Of a DNA stretch of 64,000 nucleotides, positions 53,714 through 62,618 are shown in pieces (the first letter of the stretch is position 1; the number at the start of each line of letters is the position of its first letter). Location: contig JAUCEP010000002.1 of NCBI GenBank assembly GCA_030348875.1, positions 3,551,001 through 3,615,000 of the forward strand. Reading direction: 5' to 3'. The notes beneath the pieces are model-generated. The model had not been told where the DNA came from, made no database searches, and saw nothing but the letters and a program-made list of their open reading frames with translations. The position numbers and the translations under genes are program-made. Origin of the DNA: Ureibacillus composti (GTDB taxonomy: Bacteria; Bacillota; Bacilli; Bacillales_A; Planococcaceae).

Positions 53714-55510
53714 ATGGAACAAGTAACAATTTTGTCTCAGATGTTTGACTTTTCGATTGTTACAAAGGAAAATGGTGAGATTTTAGAGTACTTCGCAAGC
53801 AATGATACGTATAAAAATAATTTATCTTTACATAAAAATATTGTTTCCTTTGAAGAGGAAGTTTTTAGTAATCCAATTTTTTCATCGCTTGTAGTGAGCG
53901 ATGAAAAGCAAACGTTTCTCCAACAAACATGGAACAAGCACCGTGTGTTAACGTACGTCATTCATTCTAACGGTAACTATATATTTGGCTACAATATCAT
54001 TGAAAAGCCAGCAGAAGTGAAGAAGAAACCTTTGAATTTCAACAGCGACTTTATAGTCAAAAGTCCAGCAATGACTAAAGTAGCTGCACAAATTCAAAAA
54101 GCGGCAAATGCAGGAGCGACAACGCTTCTTTTAGGCGAATCGGGTGTCGGTAAAGAAAAAGCAGCACGTGCAATTTACCTGTCAGGTTCGCGAAAGGATC
54201 AGCCTTTTGTGGCTATTAACTGCGGTGCTTTACCGGAGACATTAATTGAAAGTGAATTATTTGGCTATACAGAAGGCTCGTTTACAGGCGCCCAAAAGTC
54301 GGGGAAAATCGGGAAATTTCGCGAGGCAAATAAAGGAGTTATTTTCTTAGATGAAATCGGCGAGCTGTCATTATCGATGCAAGTAAAGCTTTTACGCGTC
54401 TTACAAGAGCGGATCGTCACGCCAATTGGTTCTTCGAAGGAATACCCAATTGATGTCCAAATAATTGCAGCAACAAACAAATCACTGATTAATATGGTCA
54501 ATGAGGGGTCATTTAGGGAGGATTTATATTATCGCTTAAATATTATCCCAATTACGATTCCACCTTTACGCGAACGTGCCGTTGAGATTCCGGAACTGAT
54601 CGAGCTCTTCACCACAATTTGTAATAATAAATATAATTGTAACCGCCTGTTCTCTAATACGGCTATTGACTTTTTAACATTACAAGAGTGGCCTGGAAAT
54701 GTACGGGAACTGGAGAATTTTATTGAACGTACGATAATTTTAGCGGATGAGGACATCATCTCCATACAAACCGCGCGTGATTTTTTAGATGCACCAAGCA
54801 GTAATCAAGTGGCGGAAAAGAACTTTTCCATTAATAAGCTAATACCATTACAAGAAGCCCAGGAGTTAATTGAAGAGCAACTGATTACAATGGCAATGGA
54901 AAAATATAATTCTTTAAAACTTGCCGCAAACGTTTTAGGGATTAGCCCTCCAACGATGACCCGCAAATATAAAAAGATTAAAGAAATGAAAGAAGAAGCT
55001 CAGATGCTGTTTAGTACACGTCATATTTTAGAAAGTGAATTAGATAAGCGGTTGCGTGCGACTGCCGTCGTGACATCTGTCTCAATATCACCCACCGTAT
55101 TGGAAGAGGCCGTCAAGCAACCAAACAATACAAAATATCTTGACACATTATCTGAACAACTTACCCAAATCTATACAAGAGAAGAAGGGGTGCAATGGGG
55201 GTTTATTTTTGTGCGTGATCACGAAGGCAACATTGTGAATCTCACTTCGAGTGAAGGCTTTGTGATTCCAGTTGGTAGTACTTATATTGGTAGTGATATT
55301 ATTTTAAAATCCATTGATAATGCGTTTAAAGGCATTGTGAGTGTGACCCCCGTTTATGAAGATGAATACGGTGAATGGAAAACATGTTGCTCACCATTGT
55401 ATGACTCAGAAGGTAAAGTCATCGCTATTTTAGGCTTTGATTACTCAAAGGAGTATGTAAATAATGAATTACACAAATTAAGTGAGTCCTTAAACATCTC
55501 TCTTTCTTAA
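53714..55510 (+). CDS. Sigma-54-dependent activator with an extra C-terminal sensor domain
   Basis: A 598-residue enhancer-binding protein. Residues 1-110 form a small PAS-like sensor. The AAA+ domain (about 115-345) has Walker A GESGVGKE, ESELFGYTEGSFTGA (the sigma-54 contact loop, GSFTGA for GAFTGA), Walker B VIFLDEIGE, and REDLYYRLNIIPI. A Fis-type HTH follows (SLKLAANVLGISPPTMTRKY, near 400-420). Normally such proteins end there; this one continues about 170 residues with a Cache/PAS-like fold (WGFIFVRDHEGNIVN, CCSPLYDSEGKVIAILGFDY). It is divergent from the amine operon, whose promoter it should activate. Start ATG with AGGGGTGG. Confidence 0.88.
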   Translation: MEQVTILSQMFDFSIVTKENGEILEYFASNDTYKNNLSLHKNIVSFEEEVFSNPIFSSLVVSDEKQTFLQQTWNKHRVLTYVIHSNGNYIFGYNIIEKPAEVKKKPLNFNSDFIVKSPAMTKVAAQIQKAANAGATTLLLGESGVGKEKAARAIYLSGSRKDQPFVAINCGALPETLIESELFGYTEGSFTGAQKSGKIGKFREANKGVIFLDEIGELSLSMQVKLLRVLQERIVTPIGSSKEYPIDVQIIAATNKSLINMVNEGSFREDLYYRLNIIPITIPPLRERAVEIPELIELFTTICNNKYNCNRLFSNTAIDFLTLQEWPGNVRELENFIERTIILADEDIISIQTARDFLDAPSSNQVAEKNFSINKLIPLQEAQELIEEQLITMAMEKYNSLKLAANVLGISPPTMTRKYKKIKEMKEEAQMLFSTRHILESELDKRLRATAVVTSVSISPTVLEEAVKQPNNTKYLDTLSEQLTQIYTREEGVQWGFIFVRDHEGNIVNLTSSEGFVIPVGSTYIGSDIILKSIDNAFKGIVSVTPVYEDEYGEWKTCCSPLYDSEGKVIAILGFDYSKEYVNNELHKLSESLNISLS

Positions 55511-55526
55511 TGATTTATATTTAAGA

Positions 55527-55588
55527 CCATAAAAAAGACAAAGTACATGAGGAGATCGCCTCTCCAAGTACTTTGTCTACATTTTTAA
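55527..55588. terminator. Bidirectional terminator between the activator and rpoN
   Basis: GACAAAGTAC (55537-55546) with GTACTTTGTC (55568-55577), inner GAGG/CCTC pairs, A-run before and ACATTTTT after. Confidence 0.85.
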
Positions 55589-55596
55589 CTATGATT

Positions 55597-56865
55597 CTAT
55601 TCTTCTTTTAAGTATGCTCGCTTCTGAGAGCTTGGTATATTTAGCTGTTCTCGGTATTTAGCAACCGTTCTACGTGAAATCTTAATTCCCTCTTTTTTTA
55701 ATAAAAGTTCGATTTGTTGATCGCTATACGGAGAATTTTTATTTTCATCTGCAATAATAGCAGCAATCCGATCACAAACAGTCGAGGTCGTCACATTATT
55801 AATGGCTTTTACAAATAAGTCATTCATCGCAAAATTTCCTTGTGCTGTTCGTAAGTACTTGCCTTTTACTGCACGACTAATGGTTGATTCATGCATATCC
55901 AATGCCTCTGCAATATCTTTTAAGCGCATCGGCTTCAAGGCACGTGGTCCTTTTTCAAAAAAATCTGGTTGCTGTTCAATTAAATAATGTGTAATGGCAT
56001 ATAAGGTATTTTTACGGAAATCTAACCCTTGTGCAAGTGTCGTAAAATCACGCATGCATGCTTTCAAATATGTTGGATCCTCTATCTTTAATAGGTTGAC
56101 GTACACATCATTTAAACGAATAGCAGGCACTGCTTTTTGTTCAACCTCAATCACCCATTGCCCGTCAATACAATACACAGAGACATCTGGTATAACCGTT
56201 GCCACCACTTCGTCTAAAGAAATGACAGGCATACATGGCAACTCTTTAATGAATGTAATCGTCGACATTACTTCATTTGTCGTCAGATTATAACGTTTTC
56301 TTAATGACACAATGTCCATTTTTGCTATGGCTTCCATTTCATAGATGACGAAGTCTTTGGCAAAATGCGGTACATTCTCACATTGATCAATATGCTTCAA
56401 TAAAAATTGTGTGCTATTTTGACACCCCACACCAATTGGTTCAAATGATTGCAGTATATGAATGAATCGCTCCGCTTCTTCTACTTCCATCATAAAACGC
56501 TGTGCTACTTCAGTTGCATCCGTAGTCAAGAATAAACGCTCATCTAAAGAATGAATTAAATAAATTAACACTGTTCGTTCAAAATCGGTCGCTTTTAATG
56601 GAATCTGCTCGATTAGAAAATCGGCTACCGTATGTTGCATGGCAATCATACTATAGTCTGTTTCAATGCTCCCCTTTAGCATTTTTGCAGAAGGCCATGT
56701 GTCTTCCTGTTGATCCATCAAATCAATTAAAGGATTCTCTAATGTTTTTAGTTCGACGAGCTCTTTCAATTCCAAATTCGTTAACTGTAAAATACTTAAA
56801 TGTTGAATCATTTGTGCAGTTAACTGTTGCGACATGATTGTTTGCATTCCCATTTGCACATTCAT
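55597..56865 (-). CDS. rpoN: RNA polymerase sigma-54 factor (SigL/RpoN)
   Basis: A 422-residue sigma-54. Region I is Gln/Leu-rich (MQTIMSQQLTAQMIQHLSIL.., LELKELVELKTLENPLIDL). The core-binding part and an HTH (LKDIAEALDMHESTISRAV, near 315-335) follow. The RpoN box is close to the end: SRRTVAKYREQLNIPSSQKR, the ARRTVxKYRE signature with Ser first. It directs RNA polymerase to -24/-12 promoters such as 53585-53601. Its gene is convergent with the activator and not in the usual clpP/cggR neighbourhood. AAAGGGGGTGG precedes the ATG. Confidence 0.93.
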   Translation of the reverse strand: MNVQMGMQTIMSQQLTAQMIQHLSILQLTNLELKELVELKTLENPLIDLMDQQEDTWPSAKMLKGSIETDYSMIAMQHTVADFLIEQIPLKATDFERTVLIYLIHSLDERLFLTTDATEVAQRFMMEVEEAERFIHILQSFEPIGVGCQNSTQFLLKHIDQCENVPHFAKDFVIYEMEAIAKMDIVSLRKRYNLTTNEVMSTITFIKELPCMPVISLDEVVATVIPDVSVYCIDGQWVIEVEQKAVPAIRLNDVYVNLLKIEDPTYLKACMRDFTTLAQGLDFRKNTLYAITHYLIEQQPDFFEKGPRALKPMRLKDIAEALDMHESTISRAVKGKYLRTAQGNFAMNDLFVKAINNVTTSTVCDRIAAIIADENKNSPYSDQQIELLLKKEGIKISRRTVAKYREQLNIPSSQKRAYLKEE

Positions 56866-56990
56866 ATCGCCACCCCCTTTGTATGAAAATTATAAATTAA
56901 TGAAGAGAATCTAGGTTGTTTTTCCAACTTCCTTCAAATAGGTAAAGTAACAGAATTTGACTTTAAACGATAATATTCGACAAAAAATGA

Positions 56991-57067
56991 TTATAGAGAT
57001 GGAGTTAGCCGTCTTAGCTAACCCCCTATGATCCAGCTGCCCTCTTAGCGCCGAATACTCTCTATCT
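56991..57067. other. Structured leader or intergenic RNA element near rpoN
   Basis: ATAGAGA (56993-56999) pairs with TCTCTAT (57059-57065). Inside lies GTTAGC (57004-57009) with GCTAAC (57017-57022), and a GC-richer stretch CCAGCTGCCCTCTTAGCG. It is in the interval between argJ and rpoN, 125-200 nt upstream of the rpoN start. It does not match a riboswitch consensus I know. Confidence 0.4.
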
Positions 57068-57117
57068 AGTTTCATATCATGACGTCTTGCTTATGTTGCA
57101 AAACAAATTGAAGAATG

Positions 57118-57157
57118 ATGAATAAAAGATTTATCATGTTAAAATGATAAATCTTAT
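57118..57157 (-). terminator. Terminator of the argJ operon
   Basis: AAGATTTATCAT (57126-57137) with ATGATAAATCTT (57144-57155). On the minus strand TTTATTC follows. Confidence 0.78.
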
Positions 57158-57223
57158 GACATCATATTATATTTTCTAAATAAGGTTAAATAACCCGGAG
57201 AAAAATAATGGTCTATGAATGAT

Positions 57224-58417
57224 TTACGTTGTATAAGCACCATTAATTTCTACATAGTCATATGACAAATCACAACCCCAAACAGTCGCTTCATGTGTTC
57301 CTGTTCCAAGTGAAACTCTGATTTTTATTTCAGAATTCTCCAGATAGTTTTGGATCTCAATTAAATTTTCGTCCCCTAATGGTCTGCCCTGATAAATTAA
57401 TAAATCTCCAAAATAAATTGAAACGTTTTCCGGATGAATATCTAATTCATCTTCACATTTTCCGATTGCCATTGCGATTCTTCCCCAGTTTGGATCTTTA
57501 CCGAATATCGCAGTTTTCACAAGCGGCGAATTGACGATACTTTTCGCAATTTTTTTAGCCTGTGCAAAGCTAGATGCCTCATCTACAGTAATCTCAACTA
57601 ATTTTGTAGCGCCTTCCCCATCGCGTGCAATTTCTTTTGCCAAGCCGATACTCATGTCAATTAAAGCTTCTTTAAATTCTTGTAAGTCAACTTTTCCAGC
57701 CAATCCATTTGCCATAATCGCTACAGTGTCACTTGTACTCGTATCTGCATCAACACTTACCATGTTAAATGATTTATTAACCGCTTCATTAAAAATAGTT
57801 TGCAATGTATCAGAAGGAATTTCTGCATCTGTCACAAAATAGGACAACATTGTTGCCATATTAGGTTCAATCATCCCTGACCCTTTAGCGATCCCAACTA
57901 ATGTAGCGTCACCGACTTTGCACATTTTTAATTTAGGATACGTATCAGTTGTCATGATAGCGACTGCGGATTTCTCTAACTGGCCTTCTACTAAATCTGC
58001 TTTTAGATTCTTAATACCGTTTCTAATTTTATCCATCGGTAATTGATGTCCGATTACTCCTGTAGAAGAAGGTAGGATATCTTCTGGTGCGATTTCTAGC
58101 TCCTGTGCTACCAAATTAACGATTTCTTTCACATTTTGAATTCCTTGTTCACCTGTAGCTACATTGGCATTCTTACTATTAATAACAAAGCACTGTAATT
58201 TTCCATTCGCTACATTTTCCCTTCCTATAGGGATAGGAGACCCACAAAATCTGCTTTGTGTAAACATGGCAGCTGCATTGGCTAACTCTGAAGATAAGAT
58301 CACAGTAAAATCAAGCGTGTCATCTTTGATCCCAAGGTTCTTCACGCACGTGTAGAAACCTTTAGGCATTTGTCCTTGTAGGTTACTTTCTTCTTTTATT
58401 TCTCCCACTTTTTGCAT
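57224..58417 (-). CDS. argJ: Bifunctional ornithine acetyltransferase / N-acetylglutamate synthase ArgJ
   Basis: A 397-residue ArgJ. The self-cleavage site is in KGSGMIEPNMATMLSYFVTD (Thr near residue 184 becomes the nucleophile). Other signatures: FVINSKNANVATGEQG, SSTGVIGHQLP, VDADTSTSDTV, GEGATKLVEI and FGKDPNWGRI. It moves the acetyl group from acetylornithine to glutamate in the cyclic arginine pathway. 16 nt downstream of a GNAT gene that looks like a short N-acetylglutamate synthase. AAGGAG 7-8 nt before the ATG. The other arg genes are not nearby. Confidence 0.93.
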   Translation of the reverse strand: MQKVGEIKEESNLQGQMPKGFYTCVKNLGIKDDTLDFTVILSSELANAAAMFTQSRFCGSPIPIGRENVANGKLQCFVINSKNANVATGEQGIQNVKEIVNLVAQELEIAPEDILPSSTGVIGHQLPMDKIRNGIKNLKADLVEGQLEKSAVAIMTTDTYPKLKMCKVGDATLVGIAKGSGMIEPNMATMLSYFVTDAEIPSDTLQTIFNEAVNKSFNMVSVDADTSTSDTVAIMANGLAGKVDLQEFKEALIDMSIGLAKEIARDGEGATKLVEITVDEASSFAQAKKIAKSIVNSPLVKTAIFGKDPNWGRIAMAIGKCEDELDIHPENVSIYFGDLLIYQGRPLGDENLIEIQNYLENSEIKIRVSLGTGTHEATVWGCDLSYDYVEINGAYTT

Positions 58418-58433
58418 TCGCGTCTTCTCCTTT

Positions 58434-58916
58434 TTAAACTACTGCAGTTTTAGATTCATTATTTTGTAAATATTTAACTAAAGCAATTTCATCACAATTA
58501 TTGATTTTTGGGCAGTTTACACAGTCAGTCCATACCTTTTCAGGCAAGTCATCTCGAACAGCCATTTGAAATCCTAACTTTTTGAAAAATTCAACTTGAT
58601 ATGTTAAAGATATTAATCTTTCGACTCCTAATTTAGGACTTTCCTGAATAATATGGTCAACCAGAATACGCCCAATTCCTTTTCCTTGATAGTCAGGATG
58701 AACAACTAAAGAACGGACCTCTGCTAAATCTCTTCCTAAAACATGTACTCCGGCTACACCAACCACCTTGTTTTCTTCCTTCACAACATACAAACATTGC
58801 AACTGTTGATAGATTGATAATAACGAACGAGGTAAAACAATCTCTCTATCTGAATAGATTTTAATTAATTCATAAATAGAGTAAACATCATCAGTTGTCG
58901 CGTTATAAATCTTCAT
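58434..58916 (-). CDS. Short-form N-acetylglutamate synthase-like GNAT acetyltransferase
   Basis: A 160-residue GNAT protein. The acetyl-CoA loop is in VRSLVVHPDYQGKGIGRILVDHI (in two parts, near 70-90), and the C-terminal signature KVWTDCVNCPKINNCDEIAL matches the short ArgA-type enzymes that lack the kinase-like domain. It would acetylate glutamate to prime arginine synthesis, which agrees with its position directly upstream of argJ. GAGGGAG 6-7 nt before the ATG. Not to be confused with rimI-type GNATs, which lack the cysteine-rich tail. Confidence 0.82.
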   Translation of the reverse strand: MKIYNATTDDVYSIYELIKIYSDREIVLPRSLLSIYQQLQCLYVVKEENKVVGVAGVHVLGRDLAEVRSLVVHPDYQGKGIGRILVDHIIQESPKLGVERLISLTYQVEFFKKLGFQMAVRDDLPEKVWTDCVNCPKINNCDEIALVKYLQNNESKTAVV

Positions 58917-59183
58917 ACACTATCTCCCTCTTTTATGTCTGATAAGTTTTGTTTCCCAACTCTATTTTTCAACAATTCGAAAAATAATATAATATAAATA
59001 TTGCATTAAAAGCTTTTATAACGCAAATACTTTTTTGAGTTTTTAGAAAATACAGAATCTAAAATGTACTAGATTCGCCTTTTAATTAATTGTATAAATC
59101 CGCCCTTTTCAACATAAACCCTTTAATTTCCAACACCTAAATCTACTATACTATATTACTATTAATATTAGAGGTGAAAATAT

Positions 59184-60272
59184 ATGGAGAAAATAAAAAA
59201 AGTTGCTAAGATAGTAGCAACTATAGGGCTAGCTGGTGGGATCGCTCTTTCATCAGTAGGTAGTGCATCGGCCGCGCAAGTTCATTATAAGGACGTAAAC
59301 AAAGCGGATAACTTCTATAAATCAGTAGAATACTTATTAAGTGAAGATGCCATCAGTAAAACTTTACCGAATTTCCGACCATACGAAAATATTACACGAG
59401 GGCAGTTTGCTAGTATTTTTGCGAAGGTATTGGATTTGGATGTGGCAAACGTTGAAAATCCAAACTTCATAGATGTTCCGACTACACATCAATTCTATAA
59501 ATACATCTCAGCACTTGAGAATGAAGGGATTATCGGTGGTAAAAGTGATGGTACGTTCGGTGTCAATGAACCTTTAACTCGTGGGCAAATGGCTGGTATT
59601 TTAGTCAAAGCATATGAAATTCCTCTTGTTGGTGTTCAAGATGTTCGTAGACATAACAACTATAAACAACTTGATATAGTAGAGAATAATAGCAAATATA
59701 TTAATGAGGTTTTGGGTGAACATGCGAGAATTGAAGACTATAAATTTAAAGGTGAATGGGGTCAACAAATTGGCACAATGAATTATTTTGGACTGATTAG
59801 TGGCAATGGGAATGGAGACCTAACGCCTAGCCAACCAGTTAAGCGTTCACAACTTGCTAATATGCTTTATCAAATTCAAAGCAAAGACGTAAATGAAAAA
59901 TTTGTATTCTTAGAGGTAGAAGAGTTAAAGAGATTGGGAATCATAAACTATCACCATGGTAAGTTAGAAGAAGAAAGTGTTATTAAAATAAATGATTGGG
60001 TTACTGATGACAAGTCTTATCATTATTGGTATGACCCTATTATTCAAAATGACCAACCATATTATGACTATGCAGAATATGTGATATTCGAACCTAAAAA
60101 AGAAGGTGTCGCTTATTTTATTAATAATGATTCGATAAAAATTATTGTCTCCAAGGATAACGAAGGTAAATGGAAAGTTGATTTTGAAAAAGTTATTGAA
60201 GAAAATCCAAACACAACAGGCGATACATCTCCGACTATAACTAAAGACAAGGTTTCTACTGAAACTGAATAA
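59184..60272 (+). CDS. S-layer homology (SLH) domain protein
   Basis: A 362-residue exported protein. Signal peptide 1-31 (KKVAKIVATIGLAGGIALSS.., cleavage after ASA). Three SLH repeats follow: about 35-90 (YENITRGQFASIFAKVLDLD), 92-150 (FGVNEPLTRGQMAGILVKAY) and 180-240 (LTPSQPVKRSQLANMLYQ). The C-terminal part (about 245-340) is an acidic uncharacterised domain. SLH modules bind pyruvylated secondary cell-wall polymer, so it sits on the cell surface. AGAGGTG before the ATG. A decayed paralogue lies at 34708-35142. Confidence 0.9.
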   Translation: MEKIKKVAKIVATIGLAGGIALSSVGSASAAQVHYKDVNKADNFYKSVEYLLSEDAISKTLPNFRPYENITRGQFASIFAKVLDLDVANVENPNFIDVPTTHQFYKYISALENEGIIGGKSDGTFGVNEPLTRGQMAGILVKAYEIPLVGVQDVRRHNNYKQLDIVENNSKYINEVLGEHARIEDYKFKGEWGQQIGTMNYFGLISGNGNGDLTPSQPVKRSQLANMLYQIQSKDVNEKFVFLEVEELKRLGIINYHHGKLEEESVIKINDWVTDDKSYHYWYDPIIQNDQPYYDYAEYVIFEPKKEGVAYFINNDSIKIIVSKDNEGKWKVDFEKVIEENPNTTGDTSPTITKDKVSTETE

Positions 60273-60373
60273 TAGTTATTAACAATTCACGAGAATTTAT
60301 CTCCTCTTAACAGAGCAATAAATTTATAATCTTATATAATAGGCTACCCTTTATATTGATTGAAGTTTTGCTA

Positions 60374-60418
60374 ACAAAAAAACTATAAACCGATATATTT
60401 AAATTGGTTTATAGTTTC
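60374..60418. terminator. Bidirectional terminator between the SLH and helicase genes
   Basis: AACTATAAACC (60381-60391) with GGTTTATAGTT (60406-60416); A-run on the left gives a T-run on the minus strand. Confidence 0.82.
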
Positions 60419-60440
60419 TGAAAATTGTATTTGTATCATT

Positions 60441-62372
60441 TTATTTATACTCTTCTGTACGCTCTGCAACTAATAATTCCTTCATTTTAGTTCGTTCATT
60501 GTAGACTTTAGCTAAACGCAGCTTGAAATAATTTGCAAGCTCTTCGTCTAAACAATATATGTAACATCCCTTTTGGCCACGTGTCATTAAAGTACGATAC
60601 GTATTACGAATAATTGCATCAACAGCTACAGTTGCTTTTTTTGGATCTTCCTTCATCCATTTTTTAATTCCCTTAATAGACTGATCTGTTTTCGCTCTTT
60701 TTGTATAGTCGGTAATAACATGACCATCCTCAAAACGTAAATCGTCACCAATTATGACGCCAACATAGTCAAACTCCAATCCTTGGCAAGTATGAATGCA
60801 GCCTGCTTCATCGACTGATTCTTCTGCAATTGCCCAAATATCGTTTCCTAAATTCCAACTGATTGAAAAATCATGTTCTTCTATCACGATATCATGGACA
60901 TCACGATTATTTTTCCCTTCTGAAATCCATTCCCAACAGTATCCTGCTACAATTCGAGCCTTATTGTTGATTTTATTCTTCTCTTTAATCATACTCTGTA
61001 GCAAATTAGGTGAGTCTACAACTTGAATATCATAATCCATCCCTAAATCATTATTATTTGCAGTTGTACGAATCCCAAGGACATCATCTAACCAAGCAAT
61101 ATAGCCGTCCGAGCCATCACATCTAAATTGAGAAGCTAATTCGCCTTCAAATACATTCACATTTAATTCATCAGCAAATTTCTTTATTAATTCAACACTA
61201 CCAATATCTTTTAATGTTACTCGCTGTGCTTCATCAATAAAAAACACACTGAACTTTGCACTATTCATCAGCTCTTTCACTTGATTTTCCCCAAGATTTC
61301 TAAACAAACCTGACTTTTCATTTAATCGATGTGCCTCGTCCACAATTAAAACGTCAAATTCATTTTTGTCTGTAGCATGAAAACTTCCCGAACCTTTAAA
61401 GAGGTTATCAATGCTTTTTTTCTTCATTGTACCTTTTAGCTTCGTTGCATACACATCTCGGGGTGCACTATTTTTTGTTACATACATGGAGAAATAATCA
61501 TCCTGTATAAGCTGCACTAACAAATTAATAGCAAGCACTGATTTCCCTGTACCTGGACCACCCTTTACAACAAATACTCCTTTTTCATTCTTTGCTATAC
61601 AACTTGCTACGTAATCTAAAATTTGTTCATAAACTACCTTTTGATCATCAATCATCACAAACTCTGGATTCCCTTGTAGCATTGCAGCCATACTGTCCTG
61701 TAGTGATTTAGATGGTTTAATGCGTCCGTTCTCAATTTTAGCGATAATGTCGTTTTTGTCGCCAAACTTAATATACTTTTTTATAAAAGCTCGAAGTTGC
61801 TCCATTTCTCCTTTTCGGAAAACCGGTGCCCTTTTAATATGCTCTTCATAATGCTCATCTAATAAAGGATCATTTTCTTGAATGAAATAATTATGTAAAT
61901 AAGCACATGGCCGTAGATGAATCGGTACATTCCTGACTTCTTCATTGAAGTCTTCTATTAAAGAGGCATAGCTCCAAGCTTGATAAGATGGATGAGTAGT
62001 TGGACGTTTTGAACCACCCAAGTATGTTTCCACAACAACTGCATCTAAACGGTCATTTTTTTTAACCGTCTCCCATTGCTTCAATTCAACAATGACAGCG
62101 TGGTCTTCTTGTCCATCGTTACCAGCAATAATAAAATCTACACGTTTCCCTGTATTCGGAATTTTAAATTCAATTGCTGCCTTAGCATCCTTTGGAATTT
62201 CGCGATCACGTAAAACATTCGACATACGCTGTAACGAGTGATCCCATGAACGGATTTCACTCTTTGACGTACGACCAATTTTTTCTTGGTAAACATTATA
62301 TAAACGATCAACGATTACTTCGTTTGCAACGTCATTTAGAAATTCTGATATTTCAGCTTCATATATAATCAT
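60441..62372 (-). CDS. PD-(D/E)xK nuclease-DUF2075 helicase fusion
   Basis: A 643-residue protein. N-terminal residues about 55-110 have a PD-(D/E)xK-like site (GKRVDFIIAG then AVIVELKQWE). A DUF2075 superfamily 1-like ATPase follows (about 265-630): Walker A VVKGGPGTGKSVLAINLL, Walker B DVLIVDEAHRL, FFIDEAQRV, ASQFRCDGSDGYI (motif IV region), CIHTCQGLEFDYVGVIIG (motif V) and RNTYRTLMTRGQKGCYIYC (motif VI). Such nuclease-helicase fusions are frequent in antiphage loci. It is divergent, 246 nt away, from a DUF4041/GIY-YIG gene. AGGGGTG before the ATG. A defence role is an inference. Confidence 0.85.
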   Translation of the reverse strand: MIIYEAEISEFLNDVANEVIVDRLYNVYQEKIGRTSKSEIRSWDHSLQRMSNVLRDREIPKDAKAAIEFKIPNTGKRVDFIIAGNDGQEDHAVIVELKQWETVKKNDRLDAVVVETYLGGSKRPTTHPSYQAWSYASLIEDFNEEVRNVPIHLRPCAYLHNYFIQENDPLLDEHYEEHIKRAPVFRKGEMEQLRAFIKKYIKFGDKNDIIAKIENGRIKPSKSLQDSMAAMLQGNPEFVMIDDQKVVYEQILDYVASCIAKNEKGVFVVKGGPGTGKSVLAINLLVQLIQDDYFSMYVTKNSAPRDVYATKLKGTMKKKSIDNLFKGSGSFHATDKNEFDVLIVDEAHRLNEKSGLFRNLGENQVKELMNSAKFSVFFIDEAQRVTLKDIGSVELIKKFADELNVNVFEGELASQFRCDGSDGYIAWLDDVLGIRTTANNNDLGMDYDIQVVDSPNLLQSMIKEKNKINNKARIVAGYCWEWISEGKNNRDVHDIVIEEHDFSISWNLGNDIWAIAEESVDEAGCIHTCQGLEFDYVGVIIGDDLRFEDGHVITDYTKRAKTDQSIKGIKKWMKEDPKKATVAVDAIIRNTYRTLMTRGQKGCYIYCLDEELANYFKLRLAKVYNERTKMKELLVAERTEEYK

Positions 62373-62618
62373 CCAAACACCCCTTGTAAAAGTTTCACAT
62401 ACATAATTTCTTGATTTTTCTTCATGTTAATTTAATAAACGATTTTTGGTTTTTAAATTAATCATACCTTATTAAACGTAAAAGTCGAATAGACAGAATG
62501 TCCATTCACATATAGATAGACTAATGAGCGTGCGATTTATTAAATTTGATTGCACTTCAATTAATTACGTAAATAAAAGATCTTATTCACAAATACTTTT
62601 GAAATGAGGTAGATTTTA

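Noticed and set aside
56991-57067. Mg2+ (M-box) or c-di-AMP riboswitch
   Set aside because: A short GCAGCTGGAT match to the M-box was noticed on the minus strand, but the other conserved blocks are missing and the downstream gene is rpoN.
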